Both the position numbers and the translations under genes were made by a program. A stretch of DNA of 64,000 nt from F1-60-MAGs104 sp964355975 (GTDB lineage: Bacteria; Planctomycetota; Phycisphaerae; Phycisphaerales; SM1A02), in the NCBI GenBank assembly GCA_964355975.1, contig CAYHFW010000003.1:109070-173069 (forward strand), in the 5' to 3' direction. This document shows positions 1 to 8,474 of the stretch, piece after piece. Within the stretch, counting starts at the first letter, position 1. Every line of letters begins with the position of its first letter. The notes below the pieces were generated by a model. The model was not told where the DNA came from, ran no database searches, and saw only the letters and a program-made list of their open reading frames with translations.

Positions 1-728
1 CCTCGGCCCCCATTGCCGCCGCGGAGTCCGACCTCGAACCCGATCCTAGTGGTGGCGAGAATGTTGTCGTTGTTCGTTGGGAGCAAGCCCATCAGGTCTG
101 GGGCGGGTTGGCCTTGCCAACCGTTAGTCGCTCGCCAGAAGAGTGTTCCAAAGTTCCCGCCTCGACCAGGCAGGCCAAAGAACACGATCTGCTTTCCATC
201 GACTCCGCCTTCGATGATTGGCGCTTCGGGAGTGCCTCCGGGCGATTCGCCACCATTCCAGAGCAGATCAAACTCACTGGTGGTCTGCCAGAGCGCGAGG
301 TCCATGACTTCACCGAGCTCGTTTTGGATAATCGCGATCGGGGTTGTGTAAGGATCCGCGCCTGGAGTAATGCTGAGGATCTCGAAGAAGTAGTCCGCGC
401 TCTTGTAGATCGTGACGCCGACGGGTTGCACCATGAATGCAAAGTCGTCCAGCGTGAAGACGAACTGCGTGAGCGAGACGCCCGAGAGGTCTGAAGTGTC
501 CAATCCAGAAACTTCTGTGACATTGTCGCCCACCTGCGGATCGATCGCTGGATTCGTGACAACTTCGCCAACGAACGAAGTGTCAGTTGGCGATGGCGGT
601 GGTGGCGGAGGCGGAGGTGGCGGTGGCGGTGGCGGATCTTGAGCAAATGCATGCGCTGCTATGAGACATGAGGTCACGATGGAGGCCCGCAGCACAGTGC
701 AGGCGCGTTCGAAAGAACTGTTCGTCAT
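1..728 (-). CDS. Secreted protein with poly-proline spacer (3' end cut off by window)
   Basis: The frame is open from the ATG at 728 to the window edge (242 residues seen, C-terminus missing). The N-terminus is a Sec signal peptide (about residues 1-29) with a clear AHAFA|QD cleavage site. It is followed at once by about 14 prolines, the likely cause of the glycine-rich shadow frame on the other strand. The rest is a hydrophilic, acidic and aromatic-rich domain with no motif I recognise (for example FFGLPGRGGNFGTLFW near residue 195). It is probably exported and cell-surface or periplasmic. Function unknown. The start is supported by the signal peptide directly behind it. Confidence 0.72.
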   Translation of the reverse strand, partial: MTNSSFERACTVLRASIVTSCLIAAHAFAQDPPPPPPPPPPPPPPSPTDTSFVGEVVTNPAIDPQVGDNVTEVSGLDTSDLSGVSLTQFVFTLDDFAFMVQPVGVTIYKSADYFFEILSITPGADPYTTPIAIIQNELGEVMDLALWQTTSEFDLLWNGGESPGGTPEAPIIEGGVDGKQIVFFGLPGRGGNFGTLFWRATNGWQGQPAPDLMGLLPTNNDNILATTRIGFEVGLRGGNGGR

Positions 729-871
729 GTTGTTCTGCCGCGCGCAACTGGGGGCGAGATCAGCCGCGCATCCTTCTGGTGTGAGGATAAAAGAGAAGCG
801 TTCTGGAATGCCGCTTTTCGGCGCAGATGTCGACAATTGTGCCTCTGAAGGCATGCCCGTTCCGAGCCGTG

Positions 872-2116
872 TCACTCACTCGGAGGGGATGGCAACTTCC
901 AACGCGCGAACAGGTACGCGTTGGTCGGCGGATAGGCGATGGCGAAGCGATGCAACCGGTAGTCGTCGATCGTTGTGGCGAGTGCTGACGCGCCTCGCCG
1001 GACAAGTTCGCCGTAGGTCGCTGAGTGTGCCGAAATCGGTGCTGGCAAGGCGAGAGAATCGATCTCCACAAGTCTTGCCTCGGTGCGAATGCGCTGATCG
1101 AACTTCGGTCGATCCCCATCGCGGCGAGGCGGGCGAGAATCTGTCACTCCTGCCTCGATGGACCCACTCATCGGGATCGATCGGTGCACGCAAACATCGA
1201 ACACCAGCAAGTCGATCGGTTCTTCGATTGGAATCCCAAGCGAAGCCGAACTGTCATTCATTGTGCCGTACATCGATCCAACTTCCAACTGCAACTCTGC
1301 AAAGCACAGCGAGAGGGGTTCGGTGCGATCTTGCCGCCTGCCGAAAAAGTAAATCGCCTTGCGCTTGTCTTCTGCATCTCGCTTCAATTCATCGGCAGTG
1401 AGGCCACGCGACGAGAGATCGATGACGAGAGGCTCGAGGGCATTCCCTGTGGCGGCGTTGGTCGGCAGGCTGCCACCTTGAGTCTCGATGGCCGCGCTCG
1501 ACTCCGACCACGCGAGCAGCGGGACATAGAGCTGAAGCGGTGCGCGGCTTGAGAGAAACTCAGGCGCATGGATCATCGTCAAGCCCGCAAGGTCGACCAT
1601 GCCATGCGTCGTTGACGGCGCCACGAGAAAACACGCAACACGTGCTTCGATGCGGACACCGAAGATGCTGTTTGCAGTGCGCGTTGCATCTCTGCGAATT
1701 CGCAGCAGATGACGTCCCGACGATTGTGAGACGGTGCCGTTCAAGAAGAGCTCGGGGATCGAGCCGCGTTTGATTTTGTTCGACACCAGCGCGGACTCAA
1801 GCGAGTCGATGGCGCTTCGAAGATTCTTTGCAGCGACCATGTTCACTTGCCGTTGCTCGAGCGCGCTGAAGAGTTTCTCCCACGCGCGTACGCCGGGGAT
1901 GTGGCTGGCAGCGGTCTCTTCATCAGCCGCGAACGCAAGCTGGAACACTTTCCATCCAAGGCTCTTGTCGAGGCCAAGTTTGCGCGCTGCTGCGCGACCA
2001 CCGAGTGTTCGCCGCACATGAGGCTCGAGTGCAGCGCGCAGCGCAAGCCTGAGGTTTGCGAAACGCGCCTGAATCTCTCCTGCTGATGGATTGACTGGGC
2101 TGCGAGCGTCGGACAT
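872..2116 (-). CDS. Hypothetical protein, 414 aa, possible N-terminal helix-turn-helix
   Basis: Long uninterrupted frame with normal codon bias. I do not recognise the family. Residues about 35-65 (RTLGGRAAARKLGLDKSLGW) read like a helix-turn-helix in which the second helix follows GLDKSLGWKVFQLA, so a DNA-binding or regulator-like N-terminus is possible. The C-terminal 300 residues are soluble and carry no signal peptide or membrane segment. It stands alone on the minus strand, downstream of pgl with a gap of about 60 bp, so it could be the last gene of the zwf-pgl transcript. No function is proposed. Confidence 0.6.
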   Translation of the reverse strand: MSDARSPVNPSAGEIQARFANLRLALRAALEPHVRRTLGGRAAARKLGLDKSLGWKVFQLAFAADEETAASHIPGVRAWEKLFSALEQRQVNMVAAKNLRSAIDSLESALVSNKIKRGSIPELFLNGTVSQSSGRHLLRIRRDATRTANSIFGVRIEARVACFLVAPSTTHGMVDLAGLTMIHAPEFLSSRAPLQLYVPLLAWSESSAAIETQGGSLPTNAATGNALEPLVIDLSSRGLTADELKRDAEDKRKAIYFFGRRQDRTEPLSLCFAELQLEVGSMYGTMNDSSASLGIPIEEPIDLLVFDVCVHRSIPMSGSIEAGVTDSRPPRRDGDRPKFDQRIRTEARLVEIDSLALPAPISAHSATYGELVRRGASALATTIDDYRLHRFAIAYPPTNAYLFARWKLPSPPSE

Positions 2117-2177
2117 TGCGGGGTTGCCAGACTACTGCACAGCGAATGGCAAGCACTCGATGCGGAAGAGATTCGGA

Positions 2178-3044
2178 TCAGCAACCGTGCAACGACGGCG
2201 ACGAGCACTGCCCGCTCGCGGCCTTGTCGAGATACCAGACGAGTTCGCCGCGCGAGGCATGCGCGGCATGCGCGGAGTGTGCGGCCTGCGCATCGCCTGC
2301 GTTCGTGTCGCTCGGGCGAATGCCCTTGATGGGCAGCGCATGAAAGTCGTCGCTGCCAGTCGCGATGCGCGTGATCATCTCTGCTTTGTTCTCGCCGAGC
2401 ACAAGCACTGCGATGTGCCTTGCAGCGTTGATGAGTGGATACGTCATCGTCACGCGCGCAGGCGGCGTGACGGTCGGTCCATCGCAATCACCCACCCACT
2501 TCACACGCTCGTCGAGTACGGCAGTTTGTGGAAAGAGGCTCGCAGTGTGTCCGTTGTCGCCCATGCCAAGCAAGACAAAGTCGAGCCGGGCTTCGCCGCG
2601 CGGTCGCGCCGCAAGCGCTGCGCGCAGTGCGCTCTCATACTGCGCGGCGGCATCGGGCGCAGTCGCCATCATCGGGTGCATCTGCGCGGCGGGGATGCCA
2701 GAGTGGTCGGCAAAAATCTCGCTGATCTGCCGCCAATTGCTGAGTGCATTGTCGAATGCAACGCGGCGCTCGTCGACGATCCACAGGTGCGTCTGCGACC
2801 AAGGAAACATTCTGTAGTGCGGATCGGTCATCAACTGCTCGTAGAACGGAAATGGTGTCGAGCCTCCTGAGAGTGCGATGTGAAAGTCGCCGTACTTTTC
2901 AACGCACTGCGCGGCGCACACCATCAACTCTGCGCCAAGCGCGTCGTACACACTGTGCCGATCGGCGCGCACAACAACGCGACCAGGCAAGTTGGGTCCC
3001 TTCAAATCGTCGCCGTCAGGAGCAAGCGGAATCGGATCAGTCAT
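2178..3044 (-). CDS. pgl: 6-phosphogluconolactonase
   Basis: Hydrolyses 6-phosphogluconolactone to 6-phosphogluconate, the second step of the oxidative pentose phosphate pathway, in the cytoplasm. Family motifs are visible: IALSGGSTPFPFYEQL, WIVDERRV and LLGMGDNGHTASLFP (phosphosugar-binding loop). The ATG at 3044 is preferred because it overlaps the zwf stop by 8 bp (ATGACTGA), the usual translational coupling; an upstream in-frame ATG at 3062 also exists. It is somewhat longer than typical DevB-type enzymes because of a C-terminal tail rich in Ala/His (AAHSAHAAHAS) that is probably disordered. It lies directly downstream of zwf, which supports the call. Confidence 0.93.
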   Translation of the reverse strand: MTDPIPLAPDGDDLKGPNLPGRVVVRADRHSVYDALGAELMVCAAQCVEKYGDFHIALSGGSTPFPFYEQLMTDPHYRMFPWSQTHLWIVDERRVAFDNALSNWRQISEIFADHSGIPAAQMHPMMATAPDAAAQYESALRAALAARPRGEARLDFVLLGMGDNGHTASLFPQTAVLDERVKWVGDCDGPTVTPPARVTMTYPLINAARHIAVLVLGENKAEMITRIATGSDDFHALPIKGIRPSDTNAGDAQAAHSAHAAHASRGELVWYLDKAASGQCSSPSLHGC

Positions 3045-4545
3045 TGTGCCACTGCCTTCCATCGCGCTGCATCATCGCGTCGGCTGCGGCAGGACCCCAC
3101 GACCCCGGCGCGTAGTTCGCCGCGATCGATTGTCGAATCGCCGCCGAACCAGCGCCGAGGAATGGCATCACCGAGGCCCATCCACTTTCGACTTCGCGCC
3201 CGTGCTTGAAGAGCGATTGATCGCCGCGCATCGCGTCGACGAGAAGTGGTCCATACGCCTCGAGTGCGACGACGCCGAACTGTTTGTCGAAGTCGACCTG
3301 CATCTCGGCGCTTGCGATGCGAAATGGAGTGCCGGGCAACTTGCTCTCGAACCGAAGTCGCGTGCATTCGTTGGGAGCGATCTCAATGACGAGTCGATTG
3401 CCGACTGCCCCCGCGCTATCTGCAACGCCGCGAAAAATGTTCGCAGTCGGCGGCTTGAATTGCACGACCACCTCGGTGCGTTTCTTTGCCATGCGCTTGC
3501 CTGTGCGCAAATAGAAAGGCGTGCCAGCCCATCGCCAATTGTCGACGTGCAACTTGATCGCTGCGTATGTCTCGGTGGTCGATCCCTTGGGGACTCCGGC
3601 GAGTTCGTGGTACGCACCTTCTTGATCGCCCGCGGCGTATTGGCCGAGTACCGCGTGACTTGCGATCTCGCTTGCAGGAGTCGCGCGAAGCGCCTTCACA
3701 ACTTTGATCTTCTCGATGCGAATGTCATCGGCGCTATAGACCGTCGGTGGTTCCATCGCAGCGAATGCGAAGATCTGCAACAAGTGCGATTGAATCATGT
3801 CGCGGATCGCTCCAGTGCTATCGAAAAATGCAGTTCGATTGCCAACGCCGACGGTTTCTGCCGCTGTGATCTGCACATGATCGATGTAGCGGTGATTCCA
3901 GACTGGTTCGAAGATTGTGTTTGCGAATCGCAGCACCAACATCGCCTGCACGACTTCTTTGCCGAGGTAGTGGTCGATGCGGTAGATCGCCTCTTCTTCA
4001 AAGACGCGACCGAGTGTGCGGTTGAGACTCGCGGCACTCTCTTCGTCATGACCGAATGGTTTTTCGACAATGATGCGCTGCCACGATCGCACATCGCGGT
4101 CGATCGAACACCAGCGCTTTCCTTCGGTGACGAGTGAGGCATCTTCGATGCGCTGCACGATCGACTCGTAGAGTTCGGGTCCGACTGAGAGATAGAAGAG
4201 GCGATTGCCCCGCGTTCCATACTGCTCGTCGAATTGGCTCAGGCGTTCTTGCAACGCGCCGTACATCTCTGCTTGCGCTGCGTCGCCTGCGAAGTAGTGA
4301 ATGCACTTCGCGAACTCATTCCAGCGCGCGGGGTCCCATCCCTTTGCGTGTGCCTTGACTGATGCTGCGAGTTCGTCGCGCCACGACTCGTCTGACTTCT
4401 CGCGGCGCGAAACGCCGAGTACGCGAAACTTCGGCGAGAGCGCGTTGGCGAGGTGCATCTCATAGAGCGCGGGAATGAGTTTTCGCGCAGTGAGATCGCC
4501 TGATGCACCGAAGATGACGAGAACACACGGATCTGGCTTGCGCAT
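3037..4545 (-). CDS. zwf: Glucose-6-phosphate 1-dehydrogenase
   Basis: Oxidises glucose-6-phosphate to 6-phosphogluconolactone with NADP(+), the entry step of the oxidative pentose phosphate pathway. Visible landmarks are the nucleotide-binding GASGDL (about residues 13-18), EKPFGHD (161-167) and the active-site signature RIDHYLGKE (189-197) with the catalytic histidine. The length of 502 aa is normal for the family. It forms a two-gene unit with pgl, whose start overlaps the zwf stop. It begins 24 bp after the end of the membrane-protein operon on the same strand, so read-through from that operon is possible. Confidence 0.97.
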   Translation of the reverse strand: MRKPDPCVLVIFGASGDLTARKLIPALYEMHLANALSPKFRVLGVSRREKSDESWRDELAASVKAHAKGWDPARWNEFAKCIHYFAGDAAQAEMYGALQERLSQFDEQYGTRGNRLFYLSVGPELYESIVQRIEDASLVTEGKRWCSIDRDVRSWQRIIVEKPFGHDEESAASLNRTLGRVFEEEAIYRIDHYLGKEVVQAMLVLRFANTIFEPVWNHRYIDHVQITAAETVGVGNRTAFFDSTGAIRDMIQSHLLQIFAFAAMEPPTVYSADDIRIEKIKVVKALRATPASEIASHAVLGQYAAGDQEGAYHELAGVPKGSTTETYAAIKLHVDNWRWAGTPFYLRTGKRMAKKRTEVVVQFKPPTANIFRGVADSAGAVGNRLVIEIAPNECTRLRFESKLPGTPFRIASAEMQVDFDKQFGVVALEAYGPLLVDAMRGDQSLFKHGREVESGWASVMPFLGAGSAAIRQSIAANYAPGSWGPAAADAMMQRDGRQWHND

Positions 4546-4569
4546 GCGCGCAGTTTTACCAACAAGCGA

Positions 4570-5583
4570 TCACAAGATCAGCGTGTGCGCGGCGGCAGCA
4601 ACTTCGACGATGCGCTTGCCTGCGGGATCGATCAGCCAGAGCCAATCGTCGAAGAGAAACTCGATTCGTGCCGCGAGCAGTGCAACGCGACCCATCACCG
4701 TGAAGCCGAACGCCGCGCCGAATGTGATCATCAGGTACATCACTCCGGTGCGGGCGGCGCGACCGACGACTCCCTTGTGCTCGACCGAGAAGAAGAAGTA
4801 GGTCAGGCAGCAGAGCACGCCCACGACGAGCAAGATGTTTGCGAGGCTTCCCCAAATCGAAGCCATCACATCAACGGCGCCTGCTGGGTCACTCTTGAGA
4901 TTCACCAGTGGCTTGAACGTTGCGACGGTTTGCGCAACGAGGTCGCCTTCGATGTGGCTGACGATCTTGAGTCCTGCGGTGACTCCGATGATGAACGCCA
5001 TTGGCCAGAGGCTGATCCACGCGCCTGCTGGTGCGAGACGCATGAGCAACATCGCGCCAAGAACAACCGCGAATGCCATCGCAATAACGGTCGTCGTCGA
5101 TGGGTCAGTGAGGCTCGGGATGAAATTTGTTTGCACGAACGTCGGCGTGAGCGCGCCGAAGAGTTTTGGAACGAGCGTGTCCCAGAATCCGATCACTCCC
5201 CAGTACGCGGCAGAGACACCAATGATGACCGCTTCGGCGAGTCGATAGCCGGCATTGTCGCGGTAGAGAAACGAGAAGACCGCGAGCGTGAAGAATGCGC
5301 CGATCCAGAGCCCGATCGTGTCAGACCAACTGAATGCGACTTGTGTTTGCTTGGCGTCGGCGAGTTGCGCGGCTTCGTAGATCTTGGGCTGCACGACGTG
5401 CCACTCGGTCCATGTCACCGTTGTCGCGGCGGTGCCAGTCTTCTCGTTCGCTGGCACTTCGACGCGCTGATCGAGTCGCTGCGAATAGACGCGGCCCATC
5501 CCCTGCCCGATCGACATGCGAATGCCGACGAGCGCGATGATGACGGCGATGATGATCGCCCATGTTCGTGTTGGACCGCTCAT
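4570..5583 (-). CDS. Polytopic membrane protein, fourth gene of DUF6754-type operon
   Basis: 337-aa integral membrane protein with about 7-8 hydrophobic segments. The first is at residues 8-26 (TWAIIIAVIIALVGI), followed by an extracytoplasmic-looking loop of about 60 residues (QRLDQRVEVPANEKTG), and the remaining helices are clustered from about residue 88 to 315. I do not recognise the family. Its start overlaps the stop of the preceding gene by 4 bp (ATGA, 5580-5583), so it is translationally coupled to the other members of the operon. No transporter or enzyme motif is visible. A structural role in a membrane complex with the three upstream products is an inference from the gene order only. 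Confidence 0.75.
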   Translation of the reverse strand: MSGPTRTWAIIIAVIIALVGIRMSIGQGMGRVYSQRLDQRVEVPANEKTGTAATTVTWTEWHVVQPKIYEAAQLADAKQTQVAFSWSDTIGLWIGAFFTLAVFSFLYRDNAGYRLAEAVIIGVSAAYWGVIGFWDTLVPKLFGALTPTFVQTNFIPSLTDPSTTTVIAMAFAVVLGAMLLMRLAPAGAWISLWPMAFIIGVTAGLKIVSHIEGDLVAQTVATFKPLVNLKSDPAGAVDVMASIWGSLANILLVVGVLCCLTYFFFSVEHKGVVGRAARTGVMYLMITFGAAFGFTVMGRVALLAARIEFLFDDWLWLIDPAGKRIVEVAAAAHTLIL

Positions 5584-6485
5584 GTGGTCACTCTCGAGTT
5601 CGCCTTGCGCGATGCGAAGTATGCGATGTTGCCCAAGATGATGAGCGCCACCATGAGCAAGTGCGCGCCCAGCTGCGGACCCATGCGCCGCTGCGCTTCA
5701 AGGTATTTCGCTGCGGGTGGGGCGGCGGCGGCGTCTTTGGGAGCGAGGCTCTCGTTCACAAGCGCTTCATATTCGGCAGCACCCTTGATGGCGCCGAGCA
5801 TTCCACTCAATTGCGTTGGGTAATACGGAAAGAGCTGCGGAGTCTGCACGCCTGTGCATCCTGTGACCATCTTGATCTTGCCGCCACTCGAAGAGACGAC
5901 GTATTGAATCCACTCTTTCGCGCCGGGGTATCCAGCGCTGATGGTGATGAGCAGCGGAAAGTCGCTGACGCGTTCGATGCCCTTCATCGCCGCAACGTCG
6001 CGCACTGAAGTGCCAGACTTGGTGATGGGAAAGGCTTTGCGAAAGTCTGTAAGAATGACTTTCATCACAGACTCGTTGCCTGATTGGAAGCCGAGGTTGA
6101 CGTAGTCGACACCTTCTTTGAGATGCGGGTAATCGGCTTGGATCACGCGCTTGATCGTCTGGTCGATGAGCGTTGGCCCAAGCGGCCAGAGCGCGATGAA
6201 GATCATGCGGTGGCCGCGCGCGGCGCATTGATGAATCAGGCTCGTCGCCATCGGTAGCAATTCGCCCGCACTGCCCGGATCGAAGTCGAACGAGATGAGC
6301 ACGGGGCTGCCTGGTGGAAGCGCATCGATCGCGCTGTACACCGCGCGCGCGGCGGGTGTTGGAACCTCGGGCAATGTGCGGCCAGTGATGCCGATGATGA
6401 GGATCGGCCCTGCAACTGAAATCGCCATCGCGAGGAAGATCCAGCGGCGATCAAGTTTCTCGAGGATTGCGACGAGTGCTTTCAT
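5580..6485 (-). CDS. Membrane-anchored hypothetical protein, third gene of DUF6754-type operon
   Basis: 301 aa. A hydrophobic segment near the N-terminus (about 14-33, WIFLAMAISVAGPILIIGI) and one near the C-terminus (about 272-292) bracket a soluble domain of about 235 residues. The soluble domain contains LISFDFDPGSAGELLP and MIFIALWPLGP, which suggest a Rossmann-like alpha/beta fold, and a conserved-looking GCTGVQTPQLFPYY. Family not recognised. It is coupled to its neighbours by a 4-bp overlap downstream and a 3-bp gap upstream. Both ends anchored with the middle domain on one face of the membrane is my reading of the hydropathy. Confidence 0.75.
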   Translation of the reverse strand: MKALVAILEKLDRRWIFLAMAISVAGPILIIGITGRTLPEVPTPAARAVYSAIDALPPGSPVLISFDFDPGSAGELLPMATSLIHQCAARGHRMIFIALWPLGPTLIDQTIKRVIQADYPHLKEGVDYVNLGFQSGNESVMKVILTDFRKAFPITKSGTSVRDVAAMKGIERVSDFPLLITISAGYPGAKEWIQYVVSSSGGKIKMVTGCTGVQTPQLFPYYPTQLSGMLGAIKGAAEYEALVNESLAPKDAAAAPPAAKYLEAQRRMGPQLGAHLLMVALIILGNIAYFASRKANSRVTT

Positions 6486-6488
6486 TGG

Positions 6489-7184
6489 TTAGTCGCCCGA
6501 TCCCATCCATGAGCGGTCGATGCCGAGCAAGATGCGCATGCTTGTCGCAGAGACTCCAAGCGCGATGCCGATGATGATCGCGCGATTGCCTGCGGTGTTG
6601 AAGACCTGCATGATGTAGACCGAGAGGTTTTCGAGGCGCAGTCCGCTCGCCCAGTCGGGCAGCCATCCTGTGAGTACGACGCCTGCAAATGTGCGGCCCA
6701 GCAGAATGATGAATGCGGTCGAGAGCAGCAGGATCGCCTCAATATTCTTCGCGCGAAATGCACGAAACGCAGCGCTTGCAACGTAGAAGGCGAGCAACGC
6801 GAACATCGTTGCCGTGATTGGCACAAGCGCGTAGGCGTAGATCCATGCGAATGCGCCGCCTTCTGCTTCTTTCTCGCCCGACCACGGCAGCGCGGCGAAC
6901 TGTGCATTCGGTGGCACGCCGATCTTGCCGAGTCCGACAACGAGTGTGATCGCGAAACAGACCAGCGTGACGACTGCGAAGCCCCATCCTGGATCGCGCC
7001 GCGAGACTTTCGCGAGATTCACCTTTGCGAGACTGCCTGCGCCGAGAATGAACGCGATCGCGGCGACGACATTGAAGACGTCGCCGAAAGTTTCGCCCAG
7101 CGATTCGGTGAACGGAAAGAATGCAGAGAGCAGCATCGCGAAGCCCGCGATGATTGCGATCCACATTGGAATCATGCGCTTCAT
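6489..7184 (-). CDS. Polytopic membrane protein, second gene of DUF6754-type operon
   Basis: 231 aa from the preferred ATG at 7184, which overlaps the stop of the upstream gene by 4 bp (ATGA). A longer start at 7208 is possible but would overlap by 28 bp. There are about six hydrophobic helices (MWIAIIAGFAMLLSAFFPF, VFNVVAAIAFILGAGSL, WGFAVVTLVCFAITLVVGL and others), giving a compact integral membrane protein. No known family recognised. Its position, sandwiched with zero or near-zero spacing between three other membrane proteins, says it is part of the same complex or process. Confidence 0.75.
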   Translation of the reverse strand: MKRMIPMWIAIIAGFAMLLSAFFPFTESLGETFGDVFNVVAAIAFILGAGSLAKVNLAKVSRRDPGWGFAVVTLVCFAITLVVGLGKIGVPPNAQFAALPWSGEKEAEGGAFAWIYAYALVPITATMFALLAFYVASAAFRAFRAKNIEAILLLSTAFIILLGRTFAGVVLTGWLPDWASGLRLENLSVYIMQVFNTAGNRAIIIGIALGVSATSMRILLGIDRSWMGSGD

Positions 7185-8431
7185 GAGCCGAGTACTCCAC
7201 GCAGCCAACCGAGTGCGGTTGTTGCGAAACTCGCCGGTGCGATTGAGGCGACGGTTGCCAAGAGCACGCCAGCAATGATGAGCACTGCTGCGATCGCCTT
7301 GCCTGCGTCTTGGCCCTTGAGCGATCCCATTTGGTCTGGTTCTCCCGAGAGATATGCGCTTGCGGCCATGAACTCTTCGCCGATCAGCGTGTAGTCACAG
7401 GCCGCGACGAAGAATGGCAACTGCGAACTCTCGGCGGTGCCGGCGATTTGAATCGCGCCAATCGCGTTGCCTGTTTCGGCGAGGATGAGACTCTCTGCGA
7501 AGAAGCATCCCATATAGAAACATGTTGCTGGCTTTTCGCGCACCATGCGTCCAGAGACATATGCGACGAAACCGAATTGTTCGTCGGTGATGTAACGAAT
7601 GAGGTCTGCGTTGTACGCATCGGGGCGACCCGCCGCGAGGTACGAGGCTTGCACCGTTTCGCGCGCGGCTTCCATGACGAGCGAGCGACTTGTTGGCACT
7701 TCGATCGTCGCGTCATATTCGGCGGCGGTTTTTGAGACGTGACCGAGCACGGTGATTCCGGCGACGGTCTGAATGTTGTCCATGTCTTGGATGCCTGCAA
7801 CGAAGAGAATCGGGCGTCCCATTTCTGTCGCGCGGCCGACCGCGTTGTCGATCGCCTCGAGTGCTGCGATGCGCCGCACCTTCATCGGACGACCCCGACG
7901 CGCGGCGAGGATGTAATAGATCACGCATCCGCAAACTGTCAGAATCGCGCCAAAAAGAGGCAGTTTTGCGCCGATGAAGAAGTTGCGGTGGGCGGTTGTG
8001 TGTGCGGTCGTGGTGGTTGGCGAACTCGAGCCATCTGGCGAGACGGCGGTCACGCGAAAGTGATGCGCAGCTGAGTCGGAGAGTTTCGCGGCGACAACGC
8101 TGCGGTCTTTGACAGCGACTTCGGCGACGGTGATCCACGCGGACTGTTTGCCATCGGCGGCGAGCTCGCTTCGCTCAACGATCCACTTTGTTGTTGTTGC
8201 GGTGTCTGCGGGCGGGACCCACGTGACCAAGATCGATCCACCGGCGTCCCACGAGACATCGGCGGCCGAGACTGATACGGGTGCTGGTGGTGGTGAGGCC
8301 GGTGGTGGAGGAGGCGGCGGTGGCGAGGGCGGCGGCGAGGAATCAGCCGCAGCGGCGAGTGCTGTCGCGCCAAGCGTGATCGCCGCGGCACACAACGAGA
8401 GTCTGCAATGACGAAGCGCGATCTGCACCAC
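7181..8431 (-). CDS. Secreted/membrane protein: signal peptide, poly-Pro, fibronectin III, DUF6754-like domain
   Basis: 416 aa from the GTG pair at 8431/8428. This start is chosen because it is followed at once by a signal peptide (LSLCAAAITLGATALAAAA); the frame extends about 79 codons further upstream but there overlaps the helicase gene. Order: signal peptide (1-28), poly-proline (about 33-45), a fibronectin type III-like domain (about 50-140), a transmembrane helix (LPLFGAILTVCGCVIYYIL), then a domain with IDNAVGRATEMGRPILFV and IAGTAESSQLPFFVAACDY that I match from memory to DUF6754, and a C-terminal helix. It is the first gene of a four-gene operon. The domain's function is not established. 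Confidence 0.78.
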   Translation of the reverse strand: MVQIALRHCRLSLCAAAITLGATALAAAADSSPPPSPPPPPPPPASPPPAPVSVSAADVSWDAGGSILVTWVPPADTATTTKWIVERSELAADGKQSAWITVAEVAVKDRSVVAAKLSDSAAHHFRVTAVSPDGSSSPTTTTAHTTAHRNFFIGAKLPLFGAILTVCGCVIYYILAARRGRPMKVRRIAALEAIDNAVGRATEMGRPILFVAGIQDMDNIQTVAGITVLGHVSKTAAEYDATIEVPTSRSLVMEAARETVQASYLAAGRPDAYNADLIRYITDEQFGFVAYVSGRMVREKPATCFYMGCFFAESLILAETGNAIGAIQIAGTAESSQLPFFVAACDYTLIGEEFMAASAYLSGEPDQMGSLKGQDAGKAIAAVLIIAGVLLATVASIAPASFATTALGWLRGVLGS

Positions 8432-8474
8432 AGGCGAAAGGTAACGGTTTCTGTTGAAGTGTGTGGGGGTGAGG

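Noticed and set aside
2992..4137. 381-aa plus-strand open frame opposite zwf
   Set aside because: Opposite the well-supported zwf gene; Cys/Arg/Asp-rich without any motif.
4585..5823. 412-aa plus-strand open frame
   Set aside because: Antisense shadow of two membrane protein genes on the minus strand. Composition (many Cys, His, Arg, Glu) is typical of a high-GC antisense frame, and no start signal or motif is seen.
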